This document shows, piece after piece, positions 15,678-25,203 of a DNA stretch of 40,757 nucleotides. A program made the position numbers and the translations under genes. The stretch is from positions 1 through 40,757 of the forward strand of contig JAPYTD010000038.1 in the NCBI GenBank assembly GCA_029936315.1, read 5' to 3'. This DNA is from Planctomycetota bacterium (lineage in GTDB: Bacteria; Planctomycetota; UBA1135; UBA2386). Below the pieces are notes generated by a model that saw nothing but the letters and a program-made list of their open reading frames with translations, ran no database searches and was not told where the DNA came from. How positions within the stretch are numbered: the stretch's first letter is position 1; the number at the start of each line of letters is the position of its first letter.

Positions 15678-17561
15678 CTAGTTGTCGACGGTGGCCTTGC
15701 CGGCGTTCGAGACGACGATGCCAAGCGTGTTGACGTTGTCGACCACAGCCCACTGGTGGTAGAGGCTCACGCCAATGTTGGCCGGGTTGGCGGGAATGCC
15801 GAACGGAGCGCTCGCCGTTCCAGTAGCACTAGTGGCGAACAACTGCAGCAAGTCCGTCGCAGCAAAGATGCTGCAGCCTGGCGCGCCGGGCAATGCGACC
15901 GGCAACGCGCCGCCGCTGTAGACCGTGTCCGACAAGCCGGAGACACAAATGGCGAACGAGGCCGGCAGTGCATCCGCCAAGGTCACGTTGTAGGTCGTGT
16001 TCAGGGTGGGCACACCCACATTACCGAGAGCAGGCGTCAAGTTGGCACCCGCCCCCGTACAGCTGACCTTCCATGACGGGAAATTCGTCAGGCCCGATTG
16101 GGTCCAGGCGTTCGGCCCATTGACCAGGTCGCGATAGAAGCCCACGCCATTGGCTCCCGAGGTCAGCGAGTTGATGTAGACAGTCTGCGCCGAGCTATCG
16201 ACACCGATGCAGAAGTCACCCGTGACGTTGACCGGCGAGCTGAACGTCGCGGTGTAGAAGCCACTCGTCGGACCGATCGTGATCGTCGTGCTCGCGAGCG
16301 CCACCGAACCCGGGTTGGAGCCGGGGTAGATGTGTGCCGGCACGGTGACCGAGCCACCCGTCGAACTGGTCCAGAAATCGAAGCCGGTAACCGTCAACGC
16401 GCCCGTGCTCGGGACGCGGTAGCAGTATTCATTGTCGCGCAGGTCGCCCGCCACTGTGCCGCCATTCGGGTTCAGTTCTGGGCAAGGTGCCATCGCCGAA
16501 CCAACACAACCTTGACCATACGTCTCAAATGTCGCGCCACCCGGTCGCACGATGTAGAGGCCGGTTGAACGATCCGAAACGAGGATGTTGCCCGACGGCA
16601 AGAACGGGTAGCAGCCCCAACAGCCGTTGAAGCCACCCGACGATCCCGGCCACGTGTCGTACGAGGCGACTTCCACCGGGTTGTTTGGATCACTGATATC
16701 GATGCAGCGATAGCCTTCGGTGTACCAGCTGACGTGCACCTTGTCGCCGACGATGAACGCGTTGTGCGGGATCGCGCTTGAGTTCGGCGTGAACTGGCCA
16801 AGCCCGATCGGGTTCGACTTATTGGTGATGTCGAACATCTTGATGACACCGCCAGTCTGCTCGTCCGTCGTGACGCACAGGGTGCCCGTCGCGTTCGGCC
16901 ATGCGTTGTGCGTGAAGTTGTTCGGCGTCGACGTGTTGCTCAGAATCGTCCACGGCATGGCCGTCGACGTATCCATGATGCGCAGCACACCGCCACTGAT
17001 GTGCGATGCGTAGGCGTAACCGTTCTCAACGTGGAGATCGTGGAAGCCAGTCGTTGCGGCTTGACCAAGATACGGGGGGTTGGTCGGATTGGCTGCCAGA
17101 TCCCAAGCGGGCACGCCGACGTTGGTGCCGACGAGATACAGCTTGCCGTTGGCTACATCGATGCAAACGTTGTGCGCGTGCGACGAGACACTCGTGCCAA
17201 ACGTGCCAACAGCCACCGGACTGTTTGGATTGCTCAGATCGATGATCTGGAAACCAGATGTCGCCTCGGTAACCACGTAGGCGTAGGTGCCAAACGTGCG
17301 GATGTCGCGCCAGGTTGACGAACCGAACGGAAAGTAGCCGCGCTCGATCGGCGTTGCTGGATTGCTGACGTCGACGACCACCGCGCCAGTATTCGAGCAC
17401 AGCAGTGCATACTCATCACCATTGGGAGCTGTGTAGCCCCAGATGTCGTTGAAAGTAGGACCGTGGTTGCTAAACGTGCCGAGCAGCGCGCAGTTGACAC
17501 CTTGTGCCATGAGCGGTGCGGCCAGAACGGTCGCCAACAGAAGGGAGGTTCGGATATGCAT
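15678..17561 (-). CDS. Secreted choice-of-anchor B / LVIVD-repeat protein
   Basis: 627 residues from ATG 17561 (MHIRTSLLLATVLAAPLMAQ signal). Residues 25-340 contain repeated LVIVD-like motifs typical of choice-of-anchor-B beta-propellers (GAVVVDVSNPATPIERGYF, GFQIIDLSNPNSPVAVGTF, CIDISDPNNPVEVASYD). A middle domain begins at ETYGQGCVGS and has a beta-sandwich pattern. The last 120 residues form a C-terminal domain with GGALPVALPGAPGC and IPANPANIGVSLYHQWAVVD, a layout seen in many planctomycete secreted proteins. No catalytic site is evident. It is probably an extracellular binding or surface protein. Confidence 0.85.
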   Translation of the reverse strand: MHIRTSLLLATVLAAPLMAQGVNCALLGTFSNHGPTFNDIWGYTAPNGDEYALLCSNTGAVVVDVSNPATPIERGYFPFGSSTWRDIRTFGTYAYVVTEATSGFQIIDLSNPNSPVAVGTFGTSVSSHAHNVCIDVANGKLYLVGTNVGVPAWDLAANPTNPPYLGQAATTGFHDLHVENGYAYASHISGGVLRIMDTSTAMPWTILSNTSTPNNFTHNAWPNATGTLCVTTDEQTGGVIKMFDITNKSNPIGLGQFTPNSSAIPHNAFIVGDKVHVSWYTEGYRCIDISDPNNPVEVASYDTWPGSSGGFNGCWGCYPFLPSGNILVSDRSTGLYIVRPGGATFETYGQGCVGSAMAPCPELNPNGGTVAGDLRDNEYCYRVPSTGALTVTGFDFWTSSTGGSVTVPAHIYPGSNPGSVALASTTITIGPTSGFYTATFSSPVNVTGDFCIGVDSSAQTVYINSLTSGANGVGFYRDLVNGPNAWTQSGLTNFPSWKVSCTGAGANLTPALGNVGVPTLNTTYNVTLADALPASFAICVSGLSDTVYSGGALPVALPGAPGCSIFAATDLLQLFATSATGTASAPFGIPANPANIGVSLYHQWAVVDNVNTLGIVVSNAGKATVDN

Positions 17562-17654
17562 GGGAAGAACTGTCCGGGACAAGGGTGGGCCTTAGCAGTG
17601 TATGGGAGCCAGGGTGAATAGCCAATGAGGTGGCAACTCCACCTACCCCTTACC

Positions 17655-17722
17655 GAATGGCCTCCGCCGAATTAGCCCCCTACAGGATTGGCCCCCTGCA
17701 GGATTAGCCCCCGCCGAATTGG
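17655..17722. repeat. Degenerate tandem array of 14-17-bp units, intergenic
   Basis: Successive units begin at 17655, 17669, 17686, 17702 and 17716 and follow the pattern GA(A)TTRGCCCCC then TRCAG or GCC. Unit lengths are 14-17 bp and copies differ by a few bases. The array lies between two minus-strand genes, after the stop at 17744 and before the start at 17561. No ORF or clear terminator is seen. Confidence 0.75.
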
Positions 17723-17743
17723 CAACACCCTGGTCCTGCCGCT

Positions 17744-19390
17744 CTACCGGAGCACAAACCGCCAACCGGGCGGCAATTGCAGAGCCGGCGCCTGCGTAGC
17801 GGTCAGTGGCAGCACGACCGGCTGCACGACCAGGTCGTAGCCGCGGAACAACAGCGAGTTCGGCACACTCCACTGGGTGCTCTGCTGGCCCAAATAGATG
17901 CCCGGCAGAAAGACGTATTGGGCCGGCTCGACGTAAACGTAGAACGGCGCCGGGAACAACGGTACGAAGTTGGCGACTTCGCCGAGCACGAACGCACAGA
18001 CAAGTCCCGCTGGCAGGTCCGCAAGGAACGACACGGAACCGCCGAGCACGCCATCGTCGGGCGACACTTCCATCGAGCCGAGTTGTGCCTGCGACAGCGA
18101 TTGCGTCGCAGTGACGCCAGCACCAGCGTTGGCGATGTAGCTGTTGTCAGCCAGGAAGGACCCGGCCGGCGACGACCCGCCAAGCACGCCACCAACGAAA
18201 CATGAACCGTCGATCGACACTGCGCCAGTGCCGACGGAATCGGTCGTGCAGTTGGTGAAGCGCGACTCGGTAATCGCAAACGACTGCGCCGGGGTCGTCG
18301 AGAACGTCACCGCACCGTCCTTGCTGCGCATGTTGCGCACGTTGAGTGGCTGGGCGATGCCGCCGGTTCCAATGGTGACATCGCCAACGCAACGGAACTC
18401 GTTGAGGTCGCCGTAGACCTGATGGCCGACAGCCCCCAACTCGAGCGCGGTACCGCCGACTGGCGCGAGCAGGTTCCACATCGAGCATTGCATCCAGGTC
18501 ACGGCATCGCTGGCGCCATTGAGCCGCGCACAGATTAGCGCACGCACGCGTGCGTGGGTGCCTTCGATCAACACCGGTCGACCACTGGTCGGCGGGGCCG
18601 CGATGTCGATGCCAACGCTGGCGCACTCGGCGATTAAGCGATCAAACGTGAAGCGGCCGTTGCCGCCGGTGCCGACCGACATGTCGAAGCCGACATCCGC
18701 GCCCGTGATGCACACGTCGCGAGATTCGAAAATCGTCGAACGATCGGCCGCCGTTTCGTCCAATACAACCGCGTTGGTGACGTTGTCGAAGGTGCACTCC
18801 TCAAGGATCAGGCGACCAACGCCGCCCACCTGCGTGCCGGTGACTCGAACGCCAAACGTCGCCAGGTTTTCGAACTTGCAACCGTTCAACGTGCAGCCGG
18901 GCTGCCCCGTCACATCCGTCTGCGTGACGTCCAGCCCATAGGGCGCGTCATGAATGGCGATGTCCTGCAAGATCAGATTGTTCGACGTTGAGTGGATCCC
19001 ACGAGTGATCGAGACGCCACTGAAGTCGAGCACGGGCGCCCCGCCAGAACCGCGGATGAACAAGCCAAATGGAGTGTCGATGATCGAATCGAGATCCTGC
19101 TCGATCGTGATGGTCGGCGTGAACTCGCTATCGATCTCCAACCAAGTGACGTTGGCGTTGCCGCCCGTGCCCGGCAACAAACTGACCTGCAGTTGCTCGG
19201 CCAGAGACAACTGGGCAACGGTCAGCGTGCCGTTGTGCAGTTGGATGCCTTCATTCAACGACAGCAGGTTGTCGCCAACGACGCCGTGCGAGAGCGGATC
19301 GTTGATGAACGCGACGGCGTGAAACGCCGGAGCTGAACCTGGACCTGTGAGGCCCCCGACAGACAGCAGAGACAGAATGCTAGTGATCAT
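17744..19390 (-). CDS. Secreted beta-helix-like protein (paralogue of the divergent gene at 19706)
   Basis: 548 residues with an N-terminal signal-like segment (MITSILSLLSVGGLTGPGSAPAF). The start region FINDPLSHGVVGDNLLSLNEGIQLHNGTL matches a CSLREA/polymorphic-outer-membrane-type opening and is shared with the divergent neighbour. The centre contains repeated short strands (CTLNGCKFENLATFGVRV, LILEECTFDNVTNAVVL, FAITESRFTNCTTDSVG) typical of a right-handed parallel beta-helix. The C-terminal 130 residues form a beta domain also present in the paralogue (FLADLPAGLVCAFVLG). No catalytic residues are recognised. It is likely an extracellular or cell-surface protein. Confidence 0.8.
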   Translation of the reverse strand: MITSILSLLSVGGLTGPGSAPAFHAVAFINDPLSHGVVGDNLLSLNEGIQLHNGTLTVAQLSLAEQLQVSLLPGTGGNANVTWLEIDSEFTPTITIEQDLDSIIDTPFGLFIRGSGGAPVLDFSGVSITRGIHSTSNNLILQDIAIHDAPYGLDVTQTDVTGQPGCTLNGCKFENLATFGVRVTGTQVGGVGRLILEECTFDNVTNAVVLDETAADRSTIFESRDVCITGADVGFDMSVGTGGNGRFTFDRLIAECASVGIDIAAPPTSGRPVLIEGTHARVRALICARLNGASDAVTWMQCSMWNLLAPVGGTALELGAVGHQVYGDLNEFRCVGDVTIGTGGIAQPLNVRNMRSKDGAVTFSTTPAQSFAITESRFTNCTTDSVGTGAVSIDGSCFVGGVLGGSSPAGSFLADNSYIANAGAGVTATQSLSQAQLGSMEVSPDDGVLGGSVSFLADLPAGLVCAFVLGEVANFVPLFPAPFYVYVEPAQYVFLPGIYLGQQSTQWSVPNSLLFRGYDLVVQPVVLPLTATQAPALQLPPGWRFVLR

Positions 19391-19705
19391 GGCAGCCGTG
19401 GCGCGTTCGGGGGAGGACTCGGCAACGCACCTGATAACAGTAGTCTACTTCCCCAAATTCGGTCAAGGCGAGGAGAAGTGATAGGTGGTAATCACCAGGA
19501 CAACGTCGCGTGCGGCGAACCGCGCCCGCGTTGCTAACGACGTTGCCGCTCAGTCTGCGTGACTGGCATGCACGAACAGGCTCACGACATGACGCGGCAC
19601 TCATTCAAGCCGTGCAACCCGCAACCATCCGTTGCGGCCGCACCACGCGGCCCGACATCTGCTATCCTTCCGACTCTCTCAGTCGTTGCCCCGACCCTAC
19701 CCAAC
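19391..19705. other. Divergent intergenic region between the two beta-helix paralogues
   Basis: 315 bp without a convincing gene. On the plus strand the frame of the right-hand gene is open back to a GTG at 19559, but that stretch looks non-coding and precedes the signal peptide. Promoters for both genes should lie here; I could not assign -35/-10 pairs with confidence. No strong inverted repeat was seen. Confidence 0.5.
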
Positions 19706-21352
19706 ATGTTACTCTGCACCGTCTTTGCCGCGTTCGTGGTAATTGGCCAAGGCCCCACGGCCACAGCCCACGTCAATGACCCGCAATCCCACGGCACGCT
19801 CGGGGACAACCTATTATCCCTCGATGAAGCCATCCAGGTAGCAAACGGCACCCTGCCGATCGCCAACTTATCGCTGCCAGAACTATCTCGCATTACCGGC
19901 ACCGGCTCGGTGACTGCGATCGTCGTCGACGCTGCGACGACACCAACGATCACGGTGCAAGCACCGCTGTCCGCCATCACAGGTCCAGCTGGCGCAGTCG
20001 ATCCAGTCGTTCTCGCCGGCCTCGCCGCGGCTGGCGCATTGCCGATACTGGCCGGCGGCGCGCAGCCGACGATCCTTTCGATCCACACCTACCTGACCGT
20101 AGTCAGCGGGTTCCGTTTTGAAAACGGTGCCGTCGCAATCGATGCGATCATGCCGGCGGCGCCAGTGCCGATCAGCGAGCAGGCACGGGTCGGCAACTGC
20201 GAGTTCGAAGGCCAGTCCACAGCCGGTGTGCAAGTGCGCGCCCTCGGCACGGACCGAACCAATCTGATGGTACATGACTCGACCATGCAGAACATGCCGA
20301 TCGGCTTCCTACTCGACGATCAGGCGGTCAACGGAATCATGATCAGCGAGAACGAGCGCATCACGATGGATGGCGTCACACTCGGCTGCAGTGTATTGGA
20401 AGGCGGCAACGGCCTGATGACGATGTGGCACTTCTGGCGCAGCACGTTCGTCAACGGCGAAACACTGGCACGCACGACTCGCACGCCGACGTCCAACAAG
20501 CTGCTCATGCTGCGCATCGTGCACTCGGACGCAACGTGCACCGGCGACGTCGTGGACATGATGGGCACGACGGCGGGCACGAGCATGGTGCACCACCACC
20601 ACGGCGAATGGGCCGCGGGCCCCGGCCAGCGCGTGCTGTGGACCCACCCGCGCACGGCGCAGTTTGACGTGCATGGCAGCGAGATGGAGTTTGACGGCGA
20701 TATCGAGATCGGCGCCGGCAGCACTTCGCCGCGAATCTGGCATCAAAACAACTACTACAAGAACTGCACGATCACTCTCGACATTGACGGCGCGCTGCCG
20801 AACTTGCTGTGGAACCGCTACGAGAACTGCACGATCAACGTGCCGAGCCTCGCCCGTTCGCCAGTGACGATCCGGGATTCGCATCTGTCGAATACCAGCG
20901 TCGACAGCCAATCGTTCCTGGCGCCAATCGATCTCGAAGGTTGCCTCCGCATTGGCGGCACGCTGACGGGCTTCGCCAGCGAAGCTGCGATTGCTCCGAG
21001 CCCGTTCTTGGGCACGACCACGGTCACACCCGAGCAGCCACAGGTAGGTTCCTACCTGCAGCTCAGCGCCGACCTGCCGCCAGGCATCAGCATGATCTGG
21101 GACTTCGCCACGAGCTTCGAACGACCGACGACGTCAACAGAGCCGGTGCGGTTCTACGGCGATCCCGCCTCCGTCGTGGTCCTACCGGTGATTGTCATCA
21201 ACCAGAGCACGCTGTTGATTTCGATACCGAACAACCCCGCGCTGGTTGGCCTTGAGTTCTACGTGCAGGGTATCTCGGTGCCATGGCAAGTAATGCCGCA
21301 TGCACCGGCATACCACTTGCCTCGTGGCGGGCTCGTGCAACTGCGCCTGTAG
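19706..21352 (+). CDS. Secreted beta-helix-like protein (divergent paralogue)
   Basis: 548 residues from ATG 19706, which starts the signal peptide MLLCTVFAAFVVIGQGPTATA. An upstream in-frame GTG at 19559 would add 49 residues of unlikely composition. The opening HVNDPQSHGTLGDNLLSLDEAI and the next 50 residues align with the gene at 17744-19390. The middle has beta-helix-like short repeats (VGNCEFEGQSTAGVQV, YYKNCTITLDIDG, RYENCTINVPSL). The C-terminal domain LSADLPPGISMIWDFATS to PNNPALVGLEFYVQGISV matches a C-terminal module widespread in Poly30-like planctomycetes. Both paralogues have exactly 548 residues. No enzyme motif is recognised. Confidence 0.8.
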   Translation: MLLCTVFAAFVVIGQGPTATAHVNDPQSHGTLGDNLLSLDEAIQVANGTLPIANLSLPELSRITGTGSVTAIVVDAATTPTITVQAPLSAITGPAGAVDPVVLAGLAAAGALPILAGGAQPTILSIHTYLTVVSGFRFENGAVAIDAIMPAAPVPISEQARVGNCEFEGQSTAGVQVRALGTDRTNLMVHDSTMQNMPIGFLLDDQAVNGIMISENERITMDGVTLGCSVLEGGNGLMTMWHFWRSTFVNGETLARTTRTPTSNKLLMLRIVHSDATCTGDVVDMMGTTAGTSMVHHHHGEWAAGPGQRVLWTHPRTAQFDVHGSEMEFDGDIEIGAGSTSPRIWHQNNYYKNCTITLDIDGALPNLLWNRYENCTINVPSLARSPVTIRDSHLSNTSVDSQSFLAPIDLEGCLRIGGTLTGFASEAAIAPSPFLGTTTVTPEQPQVGSYLQLSADLPPGISMIWDFATSFERPTTSTEPVRFYGDPASVVVLPVIVINQSTLLISIPNNPALVGLEFYVQGISVPWQVMPHAPAYHLPRGGLVQLRL

Positions 21353-21412
21353 TCCATCGAGACAGAAGAATAGAGCGGCTGTTTCGGTCAAGTATGGCTG
21401 GGCGAGCACCGT

Positions 21413-23722
21413 ATGCTCCCGGCCATGCCTTGTTCTCGTGCGCACTCGCTGGCGCTACCATTGATTGCGGCAACGATTGCCGTGATCCTAAGCAGCTGCT
21501 CCCAAGAGAGTGAACTGAGGCGGCCGCTCGTCGCCCCCACTGTCGCTGGCCTGACCGAAATGGGTTCTCCCGACGGCGGGCTCGCCAGCAACGTGCGTGG
21601 CCGCGTTCTGCTCGGCGAACTCGGTTGCACCGGCTGCCATGATGCGGGCGAAAGCCAGATCGAACATCGAACTGGCCCTGATCTGAAGACAGTTGGCGGT
21701 CGTGTCTTTGGCAACTACCTGGACAGCTTCTTGTCCTCGCCGCATGCCATCGAACCTGGCACGACAATGCCAGATCTGTTGCGGCATCTCGGCAGTGGCG
21801 ATGCACGGACCACCGCCAAAGCGATCTCGCACTACCTACGATCGTTCGCAGCGGCGCAGCCCATGAATGCACCGCCCAATCAAGAAGCCGCCGAACGCGG
21901 CCGCGGGTTGTATGACGCGATCGGCTGCCGCACGTGTCACTCGGCGAATGAAGGCCACTGGCTGAACTCCCCCAAATACTCAACCGAGACTCTGCAGGAG
22001 TTCCTGCTGGCTCCGCATAACGCGCGACCTGACGGGCGCATGCCGGCGATGGAACTAAGCCCAGCGCAGGCCTTCGACCTGGCGAGTTTCGTACTGGCAT
22101 CGACAACCGACGCCGGCAGCGCAGCGGAGAGCGTCGAGCAGAGCAAGGTCGACGCTGGCCGCCAGCAATTCGCAGCGCTTGGCTGCGCCAACTGCCACAA
22201 TCTCCCTGACTCGCAACGGCCAGCAACCGCGCAGGCCAAGCCACTGAGCGGCTTGCAGGCTTCGAAGGGCTGCCTATCTGGAACAACGGGCAAGTGGCCT
22301 CACTATGCGCTAACTGCCATACAGACCGCCGACATCCACGCCGCGCTGCAAGGAATCGAACAACCGCTGAGCGGCGAAGCGCGCGTACAGCAACTGATGG
22401 CGTCACGCAATTGCTTCGCATGCCACCGTCGCGGTGACATCGATTCGGTCGGTCGGCACGAGAATCACTTCGGCACGCACGACGCCAGCATCGGTCAGGA
22501 TGGCCGTATCCCGCCAACGCTGACCGGAGTCGGTGGCAAGCTGCAACGAGACTGGCTGCAGAACACCATTGGCCATGGCCAACAAGAACGCCCCTACCTG
22601 ATGACACGCATGCCCGGCTTTGGTGATGCGTTCGCGGCGAAGTTGACCGACGCGTTGACCGCGGTCGACGTCGTGCCGGACGTCTTCGTCACGCCGAAGC
22701 CGAAAAATCGAAAGGAGGCCGACGTCATCAAGAAACTCGGCCGCGAGATCGTTGGTGTCAAGGGCATGAATTGCATCACGTGCCACCTGTTTGCTGGTGA
22801 GCAGGCGGGCGCAATGGGAAGCATTGACCTGGTGCACTCGACCGGCAAGCGCCTGCGGCCTGAGTGGTTCGCCGCGTTCTTGCGCGACCCATTCCGCTTC
22901 AAGCCGATCACGCTGATGCCAGAGTTCTATCCCAACGGCAAATCGACGCGACCCGAGTTCGTCGACGGGGATCCGCAACAGCAGATCGACGCGATGTGGC
23001 ACTACCTCGCGGCGGGACGCAACGTCGGCAAGCCGCGCGGCATGCACCACCCAGCGATCGAACTGAAGGTCACCGACGAAGCCGTCATGCTGCGTCGCAG
23101 CGTGCAAAACACCGGCAAGCGCGGCATCAGCGTCGGCTATCCGGGCGGTGTCAACATCACATTCGACGCCGAGAACCTCGGGCTCAACCAGATCTGGTGG
23201 GGTCGGTTCGTCGACGCGCGACCAGTATGGACTGGTCAAGGAAGTGGTCAGGCGCACCCATTGGATCGCCAGCGGACCCAGCTTGCGAACGGCCCAGCAT
23301 TTGTCGTGGTCGGACCCGAGCAACCGTGGCCGACGACGACGCGACGCGAACGCGGCGACCGGTTCTTGGGATATGAGCTCGATGCCCAGCAACGGCCAAC
23401 GTTCCGCTACACGTCCGGCAAGGTCACGATCGAGGACAAACCCGAGCAGACGATTGTCGACGGCAAGACGGTCTTGCGACGGACCGTGGTGCTCAGCGGC
23501 GACCCAACGGTGCTGCACTTCTTGGCGGCTCGCCACCAGCGGATCGAGCGCATCGACGACCACACCACGCAGATCGGCAAGCACCTGCGGATCCGCACAA
23601 ATGATCACCTGATTGCGATCGTGACAGCTGGGAAAGAGAAGGAACTGCGCGTCATGATCAAGATGGAGAGCAGCCCCACAAAGCTCGTACTCGAATACTC
23701 ATGGACTCAGGAGGGCAAGTAA
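21413..23722 (+). CDS. Pentahaem cytochrome c lipoprotein with C-terminal beta domain
   Basis: 769 residues. Lipobox LSSC near residue 29 predicts a lipid-anchored protein. Five haem-c sites are visible: CTGCH (72-76), CRTCH (172-176), CANCH (258-262), CFACH (334-338) and CITCH (454-458). Each lies in a small class-I cytochrome-like module with a downstream Met (for example GTTMPDLL and TRMPGFG). From about residue 560 a haem-free beta-rich domain follows (VGYPGGVNITFDAENLGLNQIWWGRFVDARP), which I have seen beside planctomycete membrane-bound dehydrogenase modules. ATG 21413 and 21425 are both possible starts. It overlaps the next gene by one base, so it is very probably the electron acceptor or partner of the propeller protein. 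Confidence 0.85.
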   Translation: MLPAMPCSRAHSLALPLIAATIAVILSSCSQESELRRPLVAPTVAGLTEMGSPDGGLASNVRGRVLLGELGCTGCHDAGESQIEHRTGPDLKTVGGRVFGNYLDSFLSSPHAIEPGTTMPDLLRHLGSGDARTTAKAISHYLRSFAAAQPMNAPPNQEAAERGRGLYDAIGCRTCHSANEGHWLNSPKYSTETLQEFLLAPHNARPDGRMPAMELSPAQAFDLASFVLASTTDAGSAAESVEQSKVDAGRQQFAALGCANCHNLPDSQRPATAQAKPLSGLQASKGCLSGTTGKWPHYALTAIQTADIHAALQGIEQPLSGEARVQQLMASRNCFACHRRGDIDSVGRHENHFGTHDASIGQDGRIPPTLTGVGGKLQRDWLQNTIGHGQQERPYLMTRMPGFGDAFAAKLTDALTAVDVVPDVFVTPKPKNRKEADVIKKLGREIVGVKGMNCITCHLFAGEQAGAMGSIDLVHSTGKRLRPEWFAAFLRDPFRFKPITLMPEFYPNGKSTRPEFVDGDPQQQIDAMWHYLAAGRNVGKPRGMHHPAIELKVTDEAVMLRRSVQNTGKRGISVGYPGGVNITFDAENLGLNQIWWGRFVDARPVWTGQGSGQAHPLDRQRTQLANGPAFVVVGPEQPWPTTTRRERGDRFLGYELDAQQRPTFRYTSGKVTIEDKPEQTIVDGKTVLRRTVVLSGDPTVLHFLAARHQRIERIDDHTTQIGKHLRIRTNDHLIAIVTAGKEKELRVMIKMESSPTKLVLEYSWTQEGK

Positions 23723-25203
23723 TGCGCACGCTCACGATAACCGTCGCAATGCTGGGCATAGCGTGCCTTGCACACGGCCAAGAACTCGGCAACACCTGGG
23801 GCACCGCCAATCAAGAGGCCAAGCACTACCGCATCGTCGATTTGCCGCTGCCCGAAGATCCGCAACTCGAAGTCGGCAGCCTGGCCGCATTGCCTGACGG
23901 CCGACTCGCAATCGGCACCCGGCGCGGCGAGATCCTGATCATCTCCGGCGCGTTCGAACCGCTGCCAACGCCAACCATACAACGCTTCGCGACCGGACTC
24001 GATGAAGTGCTCGGCCTCGGCTACCGCGATGGCGCATTCTACGTGACGCAACAAACCGAAGTCACCTGCATCCGCGACAAGGATGGCGATGGCACAGCCG
24101 ACTCCTACGTCAACTTGAGCGATGCGTGGGGCTTTGGCCACTACCACGAGTTTGCGTGGGGTTCGCCAGTGCAACCCGACGGCAGCGTCTACGTCGCGCT
24201 CGGCTTGTCGTCGTCGTACCACTACAAAGCCCCCTACCGCGGCTTCGCGTTCCAAATCACCGCCGACGGCAAGACGATCCCGATCGCAACCGGCGTGCGT
24301 TCGGCCGGCGGCGTTGGCCCCAACGAGCACGGCGAGATGTTCTACGTCGAAAGCCAAGGGCCTTGGAACGGTTCGTGTTCGCTCAAGCACCTGAAGCCAG
24401 GCGGCTTCATGGGCCATCCGATCTGCTTCCCTGGATACGATCTTCCGCTGGGCAAACTGCTCGGCGACAAGCCTCTCGAACCCAAGAACCAATCGCGTCT
24501 TTACGACGAAGCAAAGCGCATCGAACAACTGGTGCCGTATGCGGTGGTGTTCCCATACCGACGCATGGGGCAATCCATCACCGCGTTCCGGCCTGACCGA
24601 TCCGACGGACGCTTTGGTCCATTTGCCAACCAGTTGTTCGTCGGCGACTACAGCCTCAGCATCGTCATGCGGGCGACAACCGAACTCGTCGACGGAGTGT
24701 GGCAAGGCGCGTGCTATCCGTTCCGCGAAGGCTTAGCGACCGGCATCCTGGCGACCGAGTTCAGCAACAAGGGCTACCTGATCACCGGCGGCACCAACCG
24801 CGGCTGGCCGGTGCGCGGCAACCGCAAGTATCTGCTGCAACGGTTGGAGTGGACCGGCGTGACGCCGTTTGAAGTGCACAACATCTCGGCACGAAAGCTT
24901 GGCTTCGCGGTCACGTTCACGAAACCAGTGCGACCCGAATCAGCGCAAGACCTGAGCAACTACAAGATGCGCAGCTTCACGCACATCTTCCAGAAGTTCT
25001 ACGGCAGTCCCGAGGTCGACGAGACGTTTCCCAAGGTGACGGGGGTGACGCTATCCGCCGATGCACGCATGGTAACTCTGACCGTTGACGGCCTCGTCGA
25101 AGGCCACGTACACGACTTTGACTTCACCGGGCTACGCTCCGCAGACGACGAACCGCTGGTTCATCAAACCGCCCACTACACGTTGAACAGGATTCCAAAG
25201 TGA
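23722..25203 (+). CDS. Secreted beta-propeller protein, sugar-dehydrogenase/PVC haem-binding partner type
   Basis: 493 residues from ATG 23722 in a TAATG junction with the preceding stop. The Shine-Dalgarno AGGAGGG (23709-23715) is six bases upstream and decides this start over the in-frame ATG 23701. The signal peptide ends near LAHGQ (residue 21). Propeller blades show LAALPDGRLAIGTRRGEI, VLGLGYRDGAFYV, RDKDGDGTADSYVNL and GPWNGSCSLKHLKPGGFMGHP, as in planctomycete membrane-bound dehydrogenase-like proteins related to the glucose/sorbosone dehydrogenases. The C-terminal 110 residues resemble a beta-sandwich (SARKLGFAVTFTKPV). Paired with the pentahaem lipoprotein, it could be a periplasmic oxidoreductase; the substrate is unknown. 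Confidence 0.8.
   Translation: MRTLTITVAMLGIACLAHGQELGNTWGTANQEAKHYRIVDLPLPEDPQLEVGSLAALPDGRLAIGTRRGEILIISGAFEPLPTPTIQRFATGLDEVLGLGYRDGAFYVTQQTEVTCIRDKDGDGTADSYVNLSDAWGFGHYHEFAWGSPVQPDGSVYVALGLSSSYHYKAPYRGFAFQITADGKTIPIATGVRSAGGVGPNEHGEMFYVESQGPWNGSCSLKHLKPGGFMGHPICFPGYDLPLGKLLGDKPLEPKNQSRLYDEAKRIEQLVPYAVVFPYRRMGQSITAFRPDRSDGRFGPFANQLFVGDYSLSIVMRATTELVDGVWQGACYPFREGLATGILATEFSNKGYLITGGTNRGWPVRGNRKYLLQRLEWTGVTPFEVHNISARKLGFAVTFTKPVRPESAQDLSNYKMRSFTHIFQKFYGSPEVDETFPKVTGVTLSADARMVTLTVDGLVEGHVHDFDFTGLRSADDEPLVHQTAHYTLNRIPK

Noticed and set aside
21198..22607. 469-codon minus-strand frame
   Set aside because: It is arginine- and serine-rich shadow coding antisense to the pentahaem lipoprotein and the end of the beta-helix gene; no motif.
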